From Macrotis lagotis (lineage: Eukaryota > Chordata > Mammalia > Peramelemorphia > Peramelidae), in the NCBI RefSeq assembly GCF_037893015.1, contig NC_133660.1, positions 284,453,578 to 284,517,577 of the forward strand: 64,000 nt of DNA, read 5' to 3'. The notes below the pieces were generated by a model, which did no database searches, was not told where the DNA came from, and saw only the letters and a list, made by a program, of their open reading frames with translations. Positions 56,525-64,000 of this stretch are shown here, piece by piece. Every line of letters begins with the position of its first letter. Within the stretch, counting starts at the first letter, position 1. The position numbers and the translations under genes are program-made.

Positions 56525-58075
56525 AGCTGCTGGCTGGGTCCTATGGGAAACCAGAGGGGCTTGCCTCCTGCCTCTGACAGCTCCCCGGAACCCAGGGTCC
56601 CTTTCTTCATCCAGTTGGGCTCGTGGAGGGTTGACTTGGGCAGTTTGAGGCAGGGTCTTCTCCACTCTACCTCCCGGGTGACCTCGGCAGTGCCTGGGCA
56701 GGTGGCTCTTAGACCCAGGTAAGCTAACAGTCGTGGGGACGTTGCAGGGTCGCTCCCTCCTGCCCTCTCCATTGGGGGAGAGCTAGTCTTGGGGTTGGGC
56801 CCATGGCAGGATGCCCATAGTGAGAGGGATGGCAGCCGCCCGGGTTGGGAGTCTCGGGGACCCCACTCACCTGGCTGGGGGTGCCGACGGGGCGGCTTCT
56901 GGCCCTCTGCTCCTCTTGGGGCCTAGCCGTCCAAGGTCTGTGGTGTGGGGGCCGTCCCTGCCAATCGTAGGTGCGCTTTCCCTCTGGGGCTGCTCCCAGG
57001 GGCCTTATCTGCAACAAGAGCAGCCCCACCCCTTGGGGAGGGAGGCCCCGAGTCCAGGAAGCCACCAAGTGCCTGTCAGTCAAGGCACCCACAGCCCTGC
57101 GTCGACAGGGAACAACCAATGGAGAAACCAGAGGAACCCCGGCTCAGACCACCAGATGAATGGGGGGGAATTTGGGGGCTGTCCTGGAGGCCCCTTTCGA
57201 ATCAGCCCTGGTCAGGGCCAGAGTAAAGGAAGGAGCTCAGCCAAGTGGAGCCGGGTGGAAGGCCACCTGCCACCTGCACCCTGGGCAGGGAAGCCCAGGC
57301 TGGGCCTCCAGCCACGATTTGGCAATGTGTGATTTGTGGGCCCTGCCCTGCACAGCAGGGCAGGCCTGGAGGCAGAAGCCCAGAGTTCAAATCCTGCCAG
57401 GCTTTCAGCCCTGTTTGCCTCGGTTTCCTCATCTGTAAAAATGAGCTGGAACAAGATCTTTGCCGAGATAACCCCGATGGAGTCCTAGAGAGTTGGATAC
57501 CACAAAGCTGCCCGAGTTTTTCTGATGGTCAGCTTGGGGGGGGGTCAGACCAGGGCCAGCCAGTCCAGGGACCACCACAACAGGAGGGGGATCCTCCCCA
57601 GTAGGCTGGGGGGGGGGGCAGCAGCAACTTTGTGAGAACAGCCTCCCAGAGGGTGGGGCAGGGAGGCAGCAGTGGATGAGGAAGTCCTCCTGACCCAAGA
57701 TGCCTTCACTTGGCCACCAGGAAAGGCCTTGCCCTCAGTCGAGGGGGCACCCCACCAGGGAAGAGGGGGCGGGGAACCCAAGGATAAAGTGCCTTCTTTG
57801 TGCCGGCCAGTTCCCCCCACCCCAACAGCCTTGTAGCAAGGACAATTGGGGGGGCCGCTTTGGTGATCCCTTCCTGGCCCAGTTCGGCCACATCTGAAGG
57901 ATGACAGCACCCCCTAGTGACCAGGGACCCTCTTTCCCATCCTAGCCCAGGCCTCCAGCTATGCAGTGACCACTTCCCCTCTGCATCTGCGCTCTGAGGG
58001 GAGGGGAGCCCAGACACAGGGAAACACACACAGAGTTGCCGATAAAGAAGTGAATCAAGGCCAGAGTAATCCATA
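56525..58075. promoter_or_regulatory. FERMT3: Upstream region and likely 5' UTR exon of FERMT3
   Basis: A strong donor (ccag|gtgagt, exon end at 56871) suggests a non-coding first exon upstream. A GATA-type site AGATAAGG on the minus strand (57003-57010) fits blood-cell expression. A Mar1-like CORE-SINE lies at 57360-57500. The remainder to the STIP1 3' end shows no gene. Confidence 0.4.
57360..57500 (+). mobile_element. Mar1-like CORE-SINE, diverged
   Basis: The words cccagagttcaaatcctgcc, cctcggtttcctcatctgta and gagctggaacaagatctttg, followed by gataaccccgatggagtcc. Confidence 0.7.
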
Positions 58076-58095
58076 ACCACGCCGACTTGGCTTGT

Positions 58096-58101
58096 TTTAT
58101 T
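58096..58101 (-). terminator. STIP1: Poly(A) signal of STIP1
   Basis: AATAAA on the minus strand about 406 bases after the STIP1 stop codon; no earlier one was seen in the 3' UTR. Confidence 0.85.
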
Positions 58102-58367
58102 TGGAGGTGATGGGGGCGTGGATTTAACAATGAACAGAGGCTGCCGGAACCCAAAGGAGGGAAGGGAGGCTCCTTCCCTTCCCTGACTCACCCACTGCCC
58201 CAAATACAAAAACAAAACCAACTAAGGGGGAGGAGAGCAGCTGGGACAGTGATGGGGGGAGGGAGGACAGGGGCTTGGAAGGGGCAGCAGTGAAGAGACC
58301 ATGCGTGTGCTGGGGGAGCCACAAGGCAGCGGCGGCTGTACAAATGAGGCCAGTAAGTCTGTGTCTT

Positions 58368-58404
58368 CCACATATATATGTATGTATATATGTATAAATA
58401 TATA
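58368..58404. repeat. AT-rich (TATG/TATA) microsatellite in the STIP1 3' UTR
   Basis: Run of catatatatgtatgtatata type, inside the transcribed 3' UTR. Confidence 0.9.
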
Positions 58405-58506
58405 GAGACAAGGTGAGGGTCTCTTCTTTCCCCTTCTCTGCTCCTGCCAAGGTCCCAGCTTCTCTTTCCACAGATAAGGGGGAAGGGATGGGGGCTCAAC
58501 AAGTCA

Positions 58507-64000
<5,494 letters not shown>

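Overview
The window is vertebrate nuclear DNA, almost certainly from a marsupial. Its genes are split into short exons with GT/AG introns, and CpG-rich promoters alternate with introns full of tRNA-derived SINEs. Those SINEs have the marsupial form: a 'gggcagctaggtgg' head, a 'gagtcaggaggacctgagtt' body and a 'ccccattgccttgcaaaa' tail. Older Mar1-like CORE-SINEs are also present. The tail type resembles dasyuromorph SINEs, but that finer placement is an inference from memory.

Nine protein-coding genes are recognised by exon-by-exon agreement with their mammalian orthologues. From low to high coordinate they are PLCB3 (-, 5' two thirds, leaves the window at the left), PPP1R14B (+), FKBP2 (-), VEGFB (-), DNAJC4 (-), NUDT22 (-), TRPT1 (+), FERMT3 (-) and STIP1 (-, lacks its first exon at the right edge). 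Order and relative orientation match human 11q13.1, read on the opposite strand.

Layout: PLCB3 fills 1-13.75 kb. A gene-free, repeat-rich stretch of about 8.3 kb (14.3-22.6 kb) separates its promoter from that of PPP1R14B (22.6-25.6 kb). PPP1R14B and FKBP2 converge. FKBP2, VEGFB, DNAJC4 and NUDT22 run head to tail from 43.3 kb down to 26.4 kb with very short gaps. NUDT22 and TRPT1 are divergent and probably share a promoter. TRPT1 and FERMT3 converge so tightly that their poly(A) signals lie 10 bases apart on opposite strands. STIP1 follows behind FERMT3.

The genes do not form a pathway. They are a conserved neighbourhood of signalling genes (PLCB3, VEGFB, FERMT3, PPP1R14B), chaperone-type genes (STIP1, FKBP2, DNAJC4) and nucleotide or RNA metabolism genes (NUDT22, TRPT1). 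Reading phases were carried across every splice junction and give intact proteins throughout. No new biological system was found. The points most worth a second look are a family of related 31-33 bp minisatellites at three places, a large inverted pair of pyrimidine/purine tracts, loss of the alternative-frame stop codon in VEGFB, the overlapping 3' ends of TRPT1 and FERMT3, and a TAAT-rich non-coding block near 18.7 kb.
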